This document shows, in pieces, positions 1-8,953 of a stretch of 37,544 nucleotides of DNA. The stretch spans positions 2,983,087 through 3,020,630 of the forward strand of contig BFEA01000079.1 in assembly GCA_003427395.1 (NCBI GenBank), given 5' to 3'. The notes under the pieces are model-generated. The model did not search any database, had not been told where the DNA came from, and saw nothing but the letters and a program-made list of their open reading frames with translations. Origin of the DNA: Chara braunii (lineage: Eukaryota > Streptophyta > Charophyceae > Charales > Characeae). The position numbers were made by a program, and so were the translations under genes. The stretch's first letter is position 1. Each line of letters starts with the position of its first letter.

Positions 1-88
<88 letters not shown>
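1..88. repeat. (AG)n microsatellite
   Basis: Uninterrupted AG dinucleotides run from the first base of the window, so the true left end is outside. Similar GA/CT tracts lie in the leaders of both Ty3/gypsy copies (10601-10756 and 31247-31310). This one could be the edge of another copy, but the sequence to its right does not match those leaders. Confidence 0.97.
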
Positions 89-89
<1 letters not shown>

Positions 90-720
90 ACTACGGTGGG
101 TAGGACATAGGTGAGGAGGGCAGAGGTGAGCGGAGGTGGAGGTGAGGTGGGCAGAAACGGAGGTGAGGTGGGCAGAGGCGGAGGTGAGGTGGGCTGGATG
201 TGAGGTCGGCCGGATGTGAGGTGGGCCGGATGTGAGGTAGCCAGCGGTGCGCGTAGGTGGAGGCGGGAGCGGAGGTGAGTGGAGGCGGAGGAGAACTCGC
301 AGGGGAATGCTGAGGGAGAAGTGGCAGAGGAATCCCAAGGGGTGGGGGAGGCGGAAGGGAGGGGACCGGCGGGCGAAGGTGGAGGCGAGGTGGCCCCCGA
401 GCGGAGTGGAGGTGGGTGGAGGCAAGGAGGAGATGGTGGGCGGTGGCGGAGGGGAGGTGGGCGAAGGCGGAGAGGAGATGGCAGGAGGAGGCGGAGGGGA
501 GGTGGGCGGAGGTCGAGGAGAGGTTGGCGCCGGGCGGAGAAGAGGTGGGCGGAGGCGGAGAGGAGATGGTGGGCGGAGGCTGAGACGAGATGGTGGGGAC
601 TGATGGAGGGGAGATGGCTGGAGGAGGCGGAAGGGAGGTGGGCGAAGGCAAAGGTGGCAGCCGGTGGCGGAGTCGAGGTGGGCAGGCGGGAGGACCCGTT
701 GGACTTCAGTGCAGGGAAAG
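89..720. repeat. Purine-rich G-rich degenerate minisatellite
   Basis: The tract is built from variants of GGTGGGC, GGCGGAG and GGTGAG with almost no pyrimidine runs on the plus strand. It is open in several frames on both strands, giving Gly/Arg/Glu-rich plus-strand and Pro/Ser/His-rich minus-strand peptides, as expected of a repeat and not of a gene. The many GG and GGG runs could form G-quadruplexes. No gene is called. Confidence 0.85.
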
Positions 721-758
721 CGACGCCCTACAACAGGCTCTATTTCCAACGGGCGCGC

Positions 759-1180
759 CGATCCGGGCCACCCGCGGTCCTACCGGCCTGACGGTCCGGA
801 TTTCCGTGAGATCTTAAGACTTTAAGATCGCGCGACGACCCAGGCCGTCCGACCTGCCGGACGGCCTGGATCTTCGTGCGATCTTAAAGTCTAAAATTTT
901 TAAGACTTTAAGATCGTGAAGAAATCTGGACCGTCGGGCTGGTAGGACCGCGGGCGGCCCGGATCTGCCAATTCTCACGTAAGCGATTTCTATAAGTGTA
1001 GGGAAGATCGCGCGACGATCCAGGCTGTCCGGCAAAGCGGACGGTCTGGATCGCCGCGCGATCTTAAAGTCTTAAAGTCTTAAGATCATGCGGAAATCCG
1101 AACCGTCGGCCGGTAGACCGCGGGCAGCCCGGATCGGCCAAATCTCACGTACCGAATAGCGATTTCTGTAAGTGTAGGGA
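759..1180. repeat. Palindromic repeat: two direct units plus an inverted part-unit
   Basis: Two direct units, about 826-1005 and 1006-1180, share the order GATCGCGCGACGA, hairpin, CTTAAAGTCT palindrome, CCGCGGGC block and AGTGTAGGGA end. Bases 759-830 are an inverted copy of the second half of the unit. Each unit opens with a long imperfect hairpin: in unit 2, bases 1006-1031 pair with 1038-1063 around a 6-base loop. Unit 1 also has a near-perfect 30-bp palindrome at 883-912. The arrangement fits a foldback or MITE-like element or a satellite fragment. No coding potential is seen. Confidence 0.75.
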
Positions 1181-1589
1181 TTGCTGCACCTGCAACCCTG
1201 AAACTCAGCAAATTAGGGAAGTGGTCAGTTCCTCAGGGTAGATTCTAGGGCAGCAGCCTCCTTTTTGCCTCTTGCACCAATACTTCATAACTCTTTCTTC
1301 GCCTTCCGCTACTGCATCCTCTCTGTGCTCGCCTACTTACCCAGACCCGATGACCTGTCTGAAAACTCTGCTGTAAACAGCAGTCCTCTCCCGGGCTAGT
1401 GTTGTTCACTGCCGCCCCCTCGATCACATCCTCCTCATGATCAGCTTCCCGACCTCATCCTTCCCCACCTCGTCTTACACTTTCTCCCCTTTTTCTTAGT
1501 TTGAAAGGGCGGCGGTCTTGAGATGTCATCAGTGAACTGACCGTCCCCAGGTAATTCAAAAGAACTCATTCTGTTCATATGATCGCATC
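1181..1589. other. No recognisable feature
   Basis: Mixed-composition sequence with a pyrimidine-rich stretch around 1440-1500. No convincing reading frame, RNA or repeat boundary is seen, apart from its position downstream of the minus-strand tRNA-like block, where a SINE body would lie. Confidence 0.4.
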
Positions 1590-1650
1590 TAGATTCGAAC
1601 TTCAGTCTGCATTTCAACAGTTCATGGGTGTACCAACTGAGCTAGGCCCA
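1590..1650 (-). repeat. tRNA-derived SINE head, copy 1
   Basis: Read on the minus strand from 1650, the block starts GGGCCTAGCTCAGTTGGTA, with an RNA polymerase III A-box (TAGCTCAGTTGG). It ends with a B-box-like GTTCGAATCT at 1590-1599. The same roughly 60-nt block, about 85% identical by eye, recurs at 25293-25352 on the plus strand. There is no 3' acceptor-stem pairing or intact tRNA fold, so a tRNA-derived SINE is likelier than a tRNA gene. The 3' body and tail cannot be delimited. Confidence 0.6.
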
Positions 1651-2039
1651 TTTCCTTCCCCCCTGATCACCTACCCCTCTACTCAACTCTCTTCACCGTT
1701 CCCTGTTGATGACCTCCATCCGAGGTCAGCCGCCCCTCTTTCACTTACATCCAACACGTAAGTGGACCTCAACCGACACTAATGGTAAAGAATGTGATAT
1801 GAATGACTGCGAAGGCAGTACTGGAATAAGCATTCATCATTGCTTTTCGATTTGCACCATGCCAAGGACATGATTCAAATTCCTCAGGATGGGTGAAACA
1901 GAATCTCTTTTCTTTTTGGAGCATGAGCGGAGGAAGCACAAAGGTAGCGCTGCGAATCAACATCCTACATTTCCTACATTATACAACTAGGCGAGGATGT
2001 AAACTCAGAATGAGATTGCAATCTCCAGAGCCAGTGCTG
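1651..2039. other. No recognisable feature
   Basis: Short discordant reading frames only. The stretch separates the SINE head from the LINE-like remnant and shows no confident repeat or gene. Confidence 0.35.
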
Positions 2040-2540
2040 GAACAGAGATGGCAAAGCAAGATGGGAATAGCACGGACTCGAGTACAACTATTCCCATGGG
2101 CCCAGTTGAATGCAACTAGGCTGGGTGAAATCAGAAGTATGCCGTGGCCGTGTATTTTCCCGGTCTACCAGTGAATGGATGGCTTAACACTCGTAGAAAC
2201 ATGGCGAACAGGTAACCACCAAGGAGACAATGCGGCATTGTTTATTGGAGTGTGGAAACACAAGTATGGCAGGAAGTCAGGAATCTGTGGCAAAGGGCAA
2301 CAACCAGCCACTTCCCGGACGATCCAGTAACGTTGCCGCTGGGCACGCACCCCCCAGCATGTGGGCACGATTGGAATACGCATGCTATCAAAAGCTGAGC
2401 CAATACAGACTATGGGTAATTTGGAAAAGTCGCTCTCACGCAATGATTGAACGAAAGCCAGTGCATATAAGGGAGGCGAGGGAAAAGTTACAGCACAATG
2501 GAAAACAGCCAGGAAGTCGCTGGGAAAGTCACTGAAGAAA
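2040..2540 (+). pseudogene. Possible LINE ORF2 C-terminal remnant
   Basis: Around 2218-2260 the plus strand encodes ETMRHCLLEC, which resembles the zinc-binding tail (zf-RVT type, E-x-x-x-H-C/x-L-x-x-C) after LINE reverse transcriptases. About one frameshift later, near 2270, another frame gives WQEVRNLWQRAT, a common continuation of that domain. A frame to 2535 adds a basic segment (IERKPVHIREAREKLQ) typical of LINE C-termini. The upstream CxxC pair and the RT core are absent, so it is a 5'-truncated, frameshifted relic. The assignment rests on motif shape only. A decayed host exon is the alternative. Confidence 0.4.
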
Positions 2541-3060
2541 GGGAGGGAAATGCAGGAGGCTTTTGCTAAGGATGTGCTGGGAGGAGGGAAGATAGAAATT
2601 ATACAAGGAAACATGGTTAGTTGGCAATGGTGGCCAAGGGCAACGGAGCCAAGGGACATTCACGGTGGAACTATCAACCCCTGATTTGGGGAGACAATAA
2701 AAAGAAGGGGGACATGAGTTTGGACCACGGTAGAGGGAAGGTAGCGAAGTGTAAATTAATGAGGGAACCAGAGAGGAAATGTAGCATACGTTGTTGTCGC
2801 TCTATTTGATTCTTGAAAGGACCTCAAAAACTGCAGACTAGAGGAGAGCAGAGGTAAATCCTCCTGAAGAGGGAGCAATCAACGACTGAGGCTCGGAAGA
2901 CGGGGGGTGCCGACAAGCGAATAAGGTGATAGGGTTAAGGGTTTAAGCAGAAGTAGCATTGAGGAGACTAAACAGGGTAACTCAGAAATTGTGTTTTAGG
3001 CATGTTTTATTTGGGGCGTCGACCGCTAGCAGAAAAGGTTTTGGATAAAAGAATGGGCTT
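2541..3060. other. Probable LINE 3' flank, no gene
   Basis: Purine-rich sequence with short frames only. It lies between the LINE-like coding remnant and a repeat shared with 20327-20520, so it may be LINE 3' untranslated sequence. No independent feature is visible. Confidence 0.3.
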
Positions 3061-3240
3061 GACTGACAGTCAATCCTCCTCTGAAGGAAGAGATATGTTG
3101 TCAGGGTTCCCCGAGCCACAATGTGAGGAAGTGTGTTCAAGCGTTCTATATATTTTCTTGACTTGCCGGTGGATAGGAAGCGGACTGATGCTCCCCAGAA
3201 TAGAAGGAGCTTGTTTTTTTTTTTTTTTAAAGAAAAAAAG
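3061..3240 (+). repeat. Dispersed repeat copy 1 (LINE 3' end-like)
   Basis: This block matches 20327-20520 in the same orientation. Shared landmarks are TCAATCCTCC, a GTTCAGGG/GTCAGGG block, GACTTGCCGGTGG followed by ATAGGAA, and GGACT followed by GCTCC and CAGAAT. Both copies end in a T-rich then A-rich low-complexity tract. With the LINE-like coding relic upstream, a LINE 3' UTR is a reasonable reading. It has no open frame of interest. Confidence 0.6.
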
Positions 3241-3300
3241 AAAAAAAAAGAACTCAGCTGTTTTCTGAGTTTGCCGCCGGAAAAATAAAATAAAATCTAT

Positions 3301-3373
3301 TTTTTTTTTTTTTTTTTTTTTTAACAAAACGTACCTCTTCTATTGTGGGGGACCCATTCCGGTTGCTCATCAC
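3301..3373 (-). repeat. Poly(T) with adjacent non-LTR retroelement 3' end
   Basis: Bases 3301-3322 are poly(T), the poly(A) tail of a minus-strand element. The sequence just before the tail on the minus strand ends CGTTTTGTTA, which resembles the TTTGTTTTGTCA before the tail at 19677. A retroposed 3' end is inferred. The 5' extent is unknown and may run into the tandem duplication that follows. Confidence 0.5.
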
Positions 3374-3780
3374 CGGCAAACTGAAAAGGACAAAGAGGAC
3401 AGAGGGAGGTATAGAGCAAAAAGGGGCAGGGGGGTATTGGCCTGGCAGGGGTCAGGAGTGACTGCAACCGGGTCCAAGAGGGCCTGGCAGCCATGCACCC
3501 TGTCGTGGCACTCCACTCTGCAGAGCGGGACACCACTGGAAGTGATACCGGCAAGCTGAAAATAATACAGCCCAAGGAACAAAGAGGACAGAGGGAGGTA
3601 TAGGGCAAAAAGGGGCAGGGAGGTATCGGGCCTGGTAGGGGCCAGGCGCGACTGCAACGGGGTCCAAGAGGGCCTGGACTCGTTGCTCATCCTAGTGGGG
3701 GGGAGTGCCACTGGGAGGCAGCCATGCACCCTGTCGTGGCACTCCGGTCCGCAGGGCGGGACAACAATGGAAGTGATATC
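3374..3780. repeat. Tandem duplication, about 175-230 bp units
   Basis: Unit 1 (3374-3548) and unit 2 (3549-about 3780) share GACAAAGAGGACAGAGGGAGG/AACAAAGAGGACAGAGGGAGG-type starts, a GGGTCCAAGAGGGCCTGG block and CAGCCATGCACCCTGTCGTG. Unit 2 has extra bases, including a roughly 45-bp stretch near 3672-3717. Minus-strand frames across it repeat the same peptide twice, which explains their length. No gene is called. Confidence 0.85.
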
Positions 3781-4082
3781 GGGCCCCTCACCCCCCTCTT
3801 TCCCCCCGAAGAGCGTCTCCTAATTCTACTCCTAGCACTGATGCTTCTGGTTCAGCTCAATCCTCTCCCAATGTCTCGCGTAGTCTCCCTATCTTCATCT
3901 ATGTCCAGATATTCACAACTATCCTGAACTATGCCCAGATATACCCAGCTACCCTCTTTACGTGCGTGGTGATTTCAAACTGCTTATCTGAGCAGCATTG
4001 CTGAAACAACCTTATAGATAGCAACCATGAGTAGAATTACGTGCAAAAACAATCGCACTGAATCATTCCGGTCTACGGACTT
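3781..4082. other. No recognisable feature
   Basis: C/T-rich at the left, then AT-balanced. A small repeated phrase (ATGTCCAGATAT / ATGCCCAGATAT) occurs at about 3900-3945. No supported gene. Confidence 0.35.
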
Positions 4083-4340
4083 TCAGTATGGATTGGATTC
4101 GGCTTGCTTGGCTTCTCTCAGTGAAAGAACATGTCTAATGTCGTTCTTTTTCAAATAGATGACCTCAGGAGTGTACACGTACTTGGGATCCATGTCACAA
4201 TCTGTTACCTCACGAACATTAATAATGGCAATGGCACCATTCAACGATCTTTCGGAAACAGCAGCAAGGTGCTCACATACAGAGCTAAGTCGCCTTCTCC
4301 ACCTCCGCTCCATCTGTTCCTGCAGCCCTTTGCAAGAACG
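4083..4340 (-). CDS. Candidate terminal exon of an unidentified protein
   Basis: On the minus strand a frame ends at TGA (4083-4085) with tail REAKQAESNPY. It is not repetitive and has a normal protein-like composition. It starts with a basic segment (QMERRWRRRLSSVCEHLAAV), followed by a hydrophobic AIAIINVREV and YTPEVIYLKK. A possible splice acceptor (CTGGCAG) puts the exon start at 4340, though the frame stays open to 4454. There is also a possible donor (GAG|GTAACA) inside the exon. I do not recognise the family. The remaining exons would lie at higher coordinates, but no chain can be built. It could be a chance open frame or a retroelement relic. Confidence 0.3.
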   Translation of the reverse strand, partial: RSCKGLQEQMERRWRRRLSSVCEHLAAVSERSLNGAIAIINVREVTDCDMDPKYVYTPEVIYLKKNDIRHVLSLREAKQAESNPY

Positions 4341-4454
4341 CTGCCAGTCACAAGTGAAGACGGGAACTATTTTCCTCCACCAGAATGTCGGTGATAAGCT
4401 CCGATGAGACTTATCTATGCTGAAAGGCTCTGTACATGTGCTGGCTTCTGACAT

Positions 4455-4470
4455 CAGACACCCTCCATCC
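4455..4470. repeat. Target-site duplication, left copy
   Basis: CAGACACCCTCCATCC at 4455-4470 is repeated exactly at 4580-4595, flanking the U6 copy. The right copy abuts the U6 5' end. The left copy abuts a short A/C-homopolymer tail. This is the signature of LINE-mediated retroposition. Confidence 0.85.
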
Positions 4471-4483
4471 TTCCCCCCCCCCT

Positions 4484-4580
4484 AAGTTGGACCATTTCTC
4501 GATTTATGTGTGTCATCCTTGTGCAGGGCCATGCTAGTCTTCTCTGTATTGTTCCAATTTTAACGGATGTCCCGAAGGAC
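4484..4580 (-). pseudogene. U6: U6 spliceosomal snRNA retropseudogene
   Basis: The minus strand from 4580 reads GTCCTTCGGGACATCCG, then TTAAAATTGGAACAATACAG, AGAAGACTAGCATGGCCC, TGCACAAGGATGACAC and AAATCGAGAAATGGTCCAA. This is U6 snRNA over almost its whole length (97 nt against about 102 in plants). The ACAGAGA box is present as ACAGAGA. Differences from the plant form include GAAGACTAG for GAAGATTAG, CCTGCACAAG for CCCCTGCGCAAG (with a deletion) and CAACTT at the end instead of CAAATTTT. No TATA box at about -30 or upstream sequence element (TCCCACATCG) is seen in the proper place and orientation. The perfect 16-bp flanking repeat shows insertion of a retroposed copy. U6 normally acts in the splicing catalytic core. 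This copy is probably silent. Confidence 0.9.
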
Positions 4581-4595
4581 AGACACCCTCCATCC
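4580..4595. repeat. Target-site duplication, right copy
   Basis: Exact repeat of 4455-4470. Base 4580 is shared between the duplication and the first G of U6, so the duplication is 15 or 16 bp. Confidence 0.85.
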
Positions 4596-4892
4596 CTCAT
4601 CAGAATGCTCCCCCCCCTCTTTTTTGCTCCATACCGAATCCAATGAAGCACCACAGATATCCCACCTTCGATTAACATGGCTAGAATCCTGTAAATAAAG
4701 GGGATGTGCATCTGCTGCCCATACACAAGGAGGAGTGATGACTACCATGCAACCGCTTACAAAATCAACAAGGATGTGCCTCTGCTGGCCATTCACTGAT
4801 AAAAGGACAGACCCCCACCATCCAACAGCCCATACAGGTGAGAATTTGCTGCTATTTCATGGCCCACAACACCAGGGTTCACCAACCCTCCT

Positions 4893-5318
4893 CAACAAAT
4901 GCGTTGCCCACAACCCACTGGCAAAAAAGCAGTCTCGCTTTTTAACATTAGCGATCAACGCTCCATTGCTGCAGTCCCTCTGCCTCACTCTTAACAACAC
5001 CATCAAGCTTCCCTTTCGCCAATCCGACATGGATGGGCCCAGCCTGAGTCATCATGCCACTGCTCTCTAATGCCCCCTCCTGCATACACATGGTTTCCCG
5101 GTAACAAATGCGTCGTCCACAACCCATTGGCAAAAAACAGCAGTCTAAGTTTTTAACAACAGCGATCAAGACTCGGTTCCTGCACCCCCTCTGCATCACT
5201 CTTGACATCACCATCCGGTCGAGCTTCCCTTTGGCCAATCCAACAGGGATGGGCCCAATGTAAGTCATCATGCCACTGCTCTCTAACAGCCCCTCCTGCA
5301 AACACATGGTTTCCTGGT
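4893..5318. repeat. Tandem duplication, 210-bp unit
   Basis: Units 4893-5102 and 5103-about 5318 share AACAAATGCGT, CACAACCCA.TGGCAAAAAA, AGCGATCAA, CTTCCCTTT.GCCAATCC and TCATCATGCCACTGCTCTC. The 210-bp period is exactly 70 codons, so a minus-strand reading frame crosses both units. Confidence 0.88.
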
Positions 5319-5541
5319 AAGGCAGATTATGAATAGCACTAGTCCAGACGGTCAAAACTGCGAACAATACGATCTGCAACCTTGCACAAGAATGTGCACT
5401 GTTTCCAGCTGAGGACATTGTTATTCTGCGAACCAGGATGGAGCTGCCGCCACAGGAAACAAATGCTAATCCATCGTTGGCAACAAGATCGATCAAGAAA
5501 AACATCCCTTGAATCAATGCTGGCAACAAATTAACATTCAC
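4948..5541 (-). other. Open minus-strand frame with a duplicated 70-residue segment
   Basis: A 197-codon minus-strand frame contains two in-frame copies of a segment with ESSGMMT, VGLAKGKLD and ETMC.QEG. The N-terminal third is hydrophobic (ALIQGMFFLIDLV). Both units are free of stops, which is mildly suggestive of coding. However, the duplication is a DNA-level tandem repeat and no homologue is recognised. It is recorded as a weak coding candidate only. Confidence 0.2.
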
Positions 5542-6106
5542 TCGTCAGCAGAAGAAGCTGCAGCGTCAACTTCTCCCCATAGACAGGAAGAACATTCCAC
5601 TGACTGCTGCGAAACCAACCAAGGAAGCTGCATCTTGACTGCAAACCTGCACTTACGGCCAATACAGGCACTATCCGGCTGCCAATGGCATGCTGATCGA
5701 TCCCCAGCTGCACTGCCACATTTGACCTCTTTCCCCAATTGCAGAAAAGTTCCACCTACAACTGATATTACACCAGTCAAAAGAGGCAAGAGCAGGATAA
5801 GGATGCGGCAACCCTGCTACTGATCCCGTAGACAGTGCTGAGCAATCTAGAGTGATAACTTCTGTGTAACAAGAATGCTTCTGGCTGGCACGGTTTGTTC
5901 AGTATCCAAACGCAGAAGCTGCTAGCTCACCAATTTAGCTCTCAGTCGACGAGGTCGCTGCTGCTGGTGAAGCACTGGCAGAGCCTAAAGATGAGGATGC
6001 TGCCTGCTGGCTATCAGGGGTTGTTGAAAGAATGGCCTGTTCAAGAACAGGCAAGCGCACCGTCTCTCAACAGGGGTGCTTTCCAGCAAGGAAGAAAGAG
6101 AGGACT
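5542..6106. other. No recognisable feature
   Basis: Non-repetitive sequence with short frames on both strands. It could be intron of a minus-strand gene between the exon candidates at 6107-6258 and 4083-4340, but this is inference. Confidence 0.3.
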
Positions 6107-6258
6107 TTATGGCACAGTAGAGTGTGAGCTGTCCTGCTTCTTTGTGGAAGACGGAGTCACAGCGCTGATAATAGCCTTCAAAACCTCGATCTCACCCTGC
6201 TTCTTCTCAATCTCCTCCTGTTTGGCCCTCAGCTCCTCTACATGAAGCTTGAAGATAT
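6107..6258 (-). CDS. Candidate last exon, coiled-coil protein
   Basis: The minus strand has a strong splice acceptor (TTTTTTGCAG, AG at 6260-6259). It is followed by an open frame to TAA at 6107-6109, encoding about 50 residues. The start (FKLHVEELRAKQEEIEKKQ) and the next stretch (GEIEVLKAIISAV) have heptad-like spacing of hydrophobic residues typical of a coiled coil. The tail is Ser/Thr/Lys-rich and ends HSTVP. The acceptor splits a codon (phase 1). No upstream exon with a matching donor could be fixed. The family is unknown, since short Glu/Lys coiled coils are common to many proteins. Confidence 0.35.
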
Positions 6259-6334
6259 CTGCAAAAAATGCCAATTTTACCACAGCACACCACATTTCAG
6301 TACAGAAGACGAATGATGTAATGAACCCACCCAA

Positions 6335-6792
6335 TTCTCAACATTCACCTCTGGAAAACTTTGCATCTCAAACTCCACATATGAAGGTGAAGGTGAAGAC
6401 CTCGACGGCTATGTAGTAGTAGTAGGAGGAGATATCCTAGGCTATGGAGGTCGAGGGAGAAGACCTTCAAGCAGGGCTACAGGGAAAATTAGAGGTTGAA
6501 AGAGGAGGGAGGAGGAGGGTGCTGGCAAGGAGACTGACCTCTTCCTCTTCCTCTTCCTGGTTGGCGCCGCACCAGGGAGGTGGTTGTTGGGGTACCATCT
6601 GGACATGGCCTTCATCCGGAGGACAGGGGCAATGAACTTGCAGTTTCTCTACGGGCTGCAACTGTAATCGGGACACTTTGTAATTTTTCCAAGTTCTGGG
6701 TCCTAACCGGTGACCAAAACAGGCCTAGCCCGACAGGGACACTTCTGCAAATTCCTAGAATCGGTACTACTGGTCTTCAACCTGGTCCAGGT
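6335..6792. other. No confident feature
   Basis: It holds a GGAGGA-rich stretch at 6420-6550 and a CTTCCTCTTCC run near 6540-6560, which gives an acidic Glu run on the minus strand. No supported gene. Confidence 0.3.
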
Positions 6793-6794
6793 CT

Positions 6795-6935
6795 AAATTG
6801 ACTCTTCGCTCCTACACGGGACTGGTGATCTTCCACTACTGCACGGGACTGGCGATCTTTCACTACTGCACGAGACTGGTGACCGTTTGCTGCTGCAAGA
6901 GACTGGCGACCTTTCGCTTCTGCCTGGGACTGATA
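6795..6935. repeat. 30-bp minisatellite, about five units
   Basis: Diverged units follow the pattern CTACTGCACGGGACTGG then YGAYCTTTCR. The 30-bp period preserves frame, so a minus-strand frame (6793-7245) shows a ten-residue repeat RSPVSCSS followed by K, E or G and R. The long open frame is probably a by-product of the repeat. Confidence 0.8.
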
Positions 6936-7245
6936 CCGCTGTTGCAGGAAGAGTCAGGCCCGTTATTCTTAGCTGTGTCCTAGGTCCTAGGAGTCCAGTC
7001 CAGTAGGTCTGTCTAGAACTATAAATAGAGTCCAGTTGTAGAGGTAGAGGTCTTTGACCTACTGGCCTGGAGTTGGTGTGAACGCTGCAGGAGATTATTG
7101 TTGATGCCGCCAGGCTGCCGGAGCAGCGCTGAAGCAGGTGTTTCAGGCGACTGCTGGGCTTCTGCGACCAGCTCTGACGCAGGTGCTTCAGGCGCTGTGC
7201 CTGGTGACACCATATCTGTGCTGTATTAGGGTTAGGCGCTGCCAT

Positions 7246-7984
7246 ATCCTCTTCGTCTTCACAGCTCTTTCTTCTTCTTCAAGCTGGAGGTTGCTTCGTC
7301 TTCTTCTTTCTGGAGCTGGCACCACCCCTCTAAAGTGGAATCTGGACTGACGCTGCTGTATCTGAATTGATACTGATAGGCGCTAGTGCAGATAGCGGTT
7401 TTGGGAGGTGGATGGAGGGTTTCTGAGTGAGCGCCATAGTCAGGGGCTGAAAGGAGGTGGATGGAGGAAGGAAGAAGACTCCTAAAGGCTTGATAAAGCC
7501 AGTGTTGCACTTGTTTGAGGTTGTTCATAACTCGGTAGAGATTCTTGGGTTCTTGGTGAAGCTGATTGAACTGGAAAGAGAAGAGGGACTGTGAATCGAG
7601 TTTCTACCAGTTCTGTCTGAGTTTAGATGTGCATCTTCAGTCCGGTTTGGTGTGGATTGTCCTCTCCAAGTCTGCATTGTCATTGTGCATGTGTATGGGA
7701 ACATGTGGATGCTCTATTGGATGTTGTTTCAATCGGTCACATAACAGTTGGCATCGGAGCTGCAACCGGGTGCAATCTGTGAGCAAGCTGTTGGCCGTCT
7801 TCGTCTAGGAGGCCGCTGGAGTTGGAGCCGAGGGTTCTGCTACCTTCAGTGAAGCTACCTGAGAGCAGAAGGTGATAGGAGGTGTGTGAGTGGAGGGAAA
7901 AATGAGGTTCAGGGAGCACTGCTGCAGAAAGGTTGAGAATTGGAGCACTGCACCTGGGAGTGAAACCTGCACTAGCGCAGGCCT
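7246..7984. other. No recognisable feature
   Basis: Contains CTTCTTCTTC-type runs (7262-7310) and mixed unique sequence. No frame with convincing protein character is seen. Confidence 0.3.
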
Positions 7985-8495
7985 ACTTTAGGGCAGCAAA
8001 CCCTACAAATGGTTGCCAATGGAAAGTTAGGGTTTCAAAACCCTAACTCAGTCTGGCATTTGCCTGATTAGGGTTTCACTAAGATTAATCAGCTGTCAGT
8101 CAGACACAGAGGTTTGTTCACTCCAGGAAGGGATTGGGGCTTCTTCTTCACGAGTTCCTGCACGCGAGGAGACAAAATTTGAAGAATTCTAATGGGCGAA
8201 CCATCTAGGAAATTGATTGGAAGAATCAGGCGAAGCTGATTAACGGCTGATTCATCTGAGACCAGCTGGGTCTTGGAAGTGTTTTTCTGAGTCGTGCTGC
8301 TACTGCATCTGCTCATTGTCGCTGCTGCTATCTTGCAAAAATCTTACTGGCGCTGCTGCTGCAATCAAGATTACCCGTGTGAGTTCGTTCCAAATTGGTT
8401 TCTGTTCATAGTCTAGAGTTGCTGTCAAACGCTAGGTCTAAATCTAGGGTTTCAAACCGTATGACTGCTCTATTCCTGTCCTAAACCCTAAATCT
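7985..8495. promoter_or_regulatory. Telobox-rich stretch
   Basis: TAGGGTTT or AAACCCTA-type telobox motifs and shorter AACCCTAA forms recur on both strands, e.g. near 8000, 8028, 8038, 8070, 8446 and 8483. Similar motifs recur at 19620-20720. In plants, teloboxes occur in promoters and 5' UTRs of growth genes and in Polycomb recruitment sites. Here no adjacent gene is evident, so the function is unknown. Confidence 0.45.
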
Positions 8496-8953
8496 CTCTG
8501 AATCTGCAACCTGAAACGGTTTTCACCTTCGCAGTAGCGATGCAGATCCCAGGGCTTGATCCCTCAACCTTGCCCTCACCCGCGTACAGTACCAAGTCGA
8601 CCCCAGTGTGTTTGAACCCATGACCTGTGTCTTGGTAGTCGAGTCCGTCGAGGGTTAGTGTGGTCGTCGGGTCTTGAACCATAGGTCTGTCAAATAAGGG
8701 TCGTAGCTGTGTAAAAGTCGTAGCTGCTACAGTCCTGAAAGGTCAAGGTCGTAGCTGCTACAGTCCCGAAAGGCCAAGCCTACAGACTTCCGGAAGGTCC
8801 GGAAGTGGCCTTCCAAGAATTGCTAAGGTTAGGCTAGAGGCGAGTGGGCAAGTGGGCAGTCCAACCTCGCCTAGTCGGCGGTTCCCAGTCCCAGTCGCAC
8901 TTTGTCCAGTCAGCAAGTACCATGTGGGACTGTGTGCACCCTGGGCCCAGTGG

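Noticed and set aside
91-791. Overlapping Pro-rich and Gly/Arg-rich reading frames
   Set aside because: They lie wholly in a purine-rich minisatellite and are open on both strands at once, as expected of repeats.
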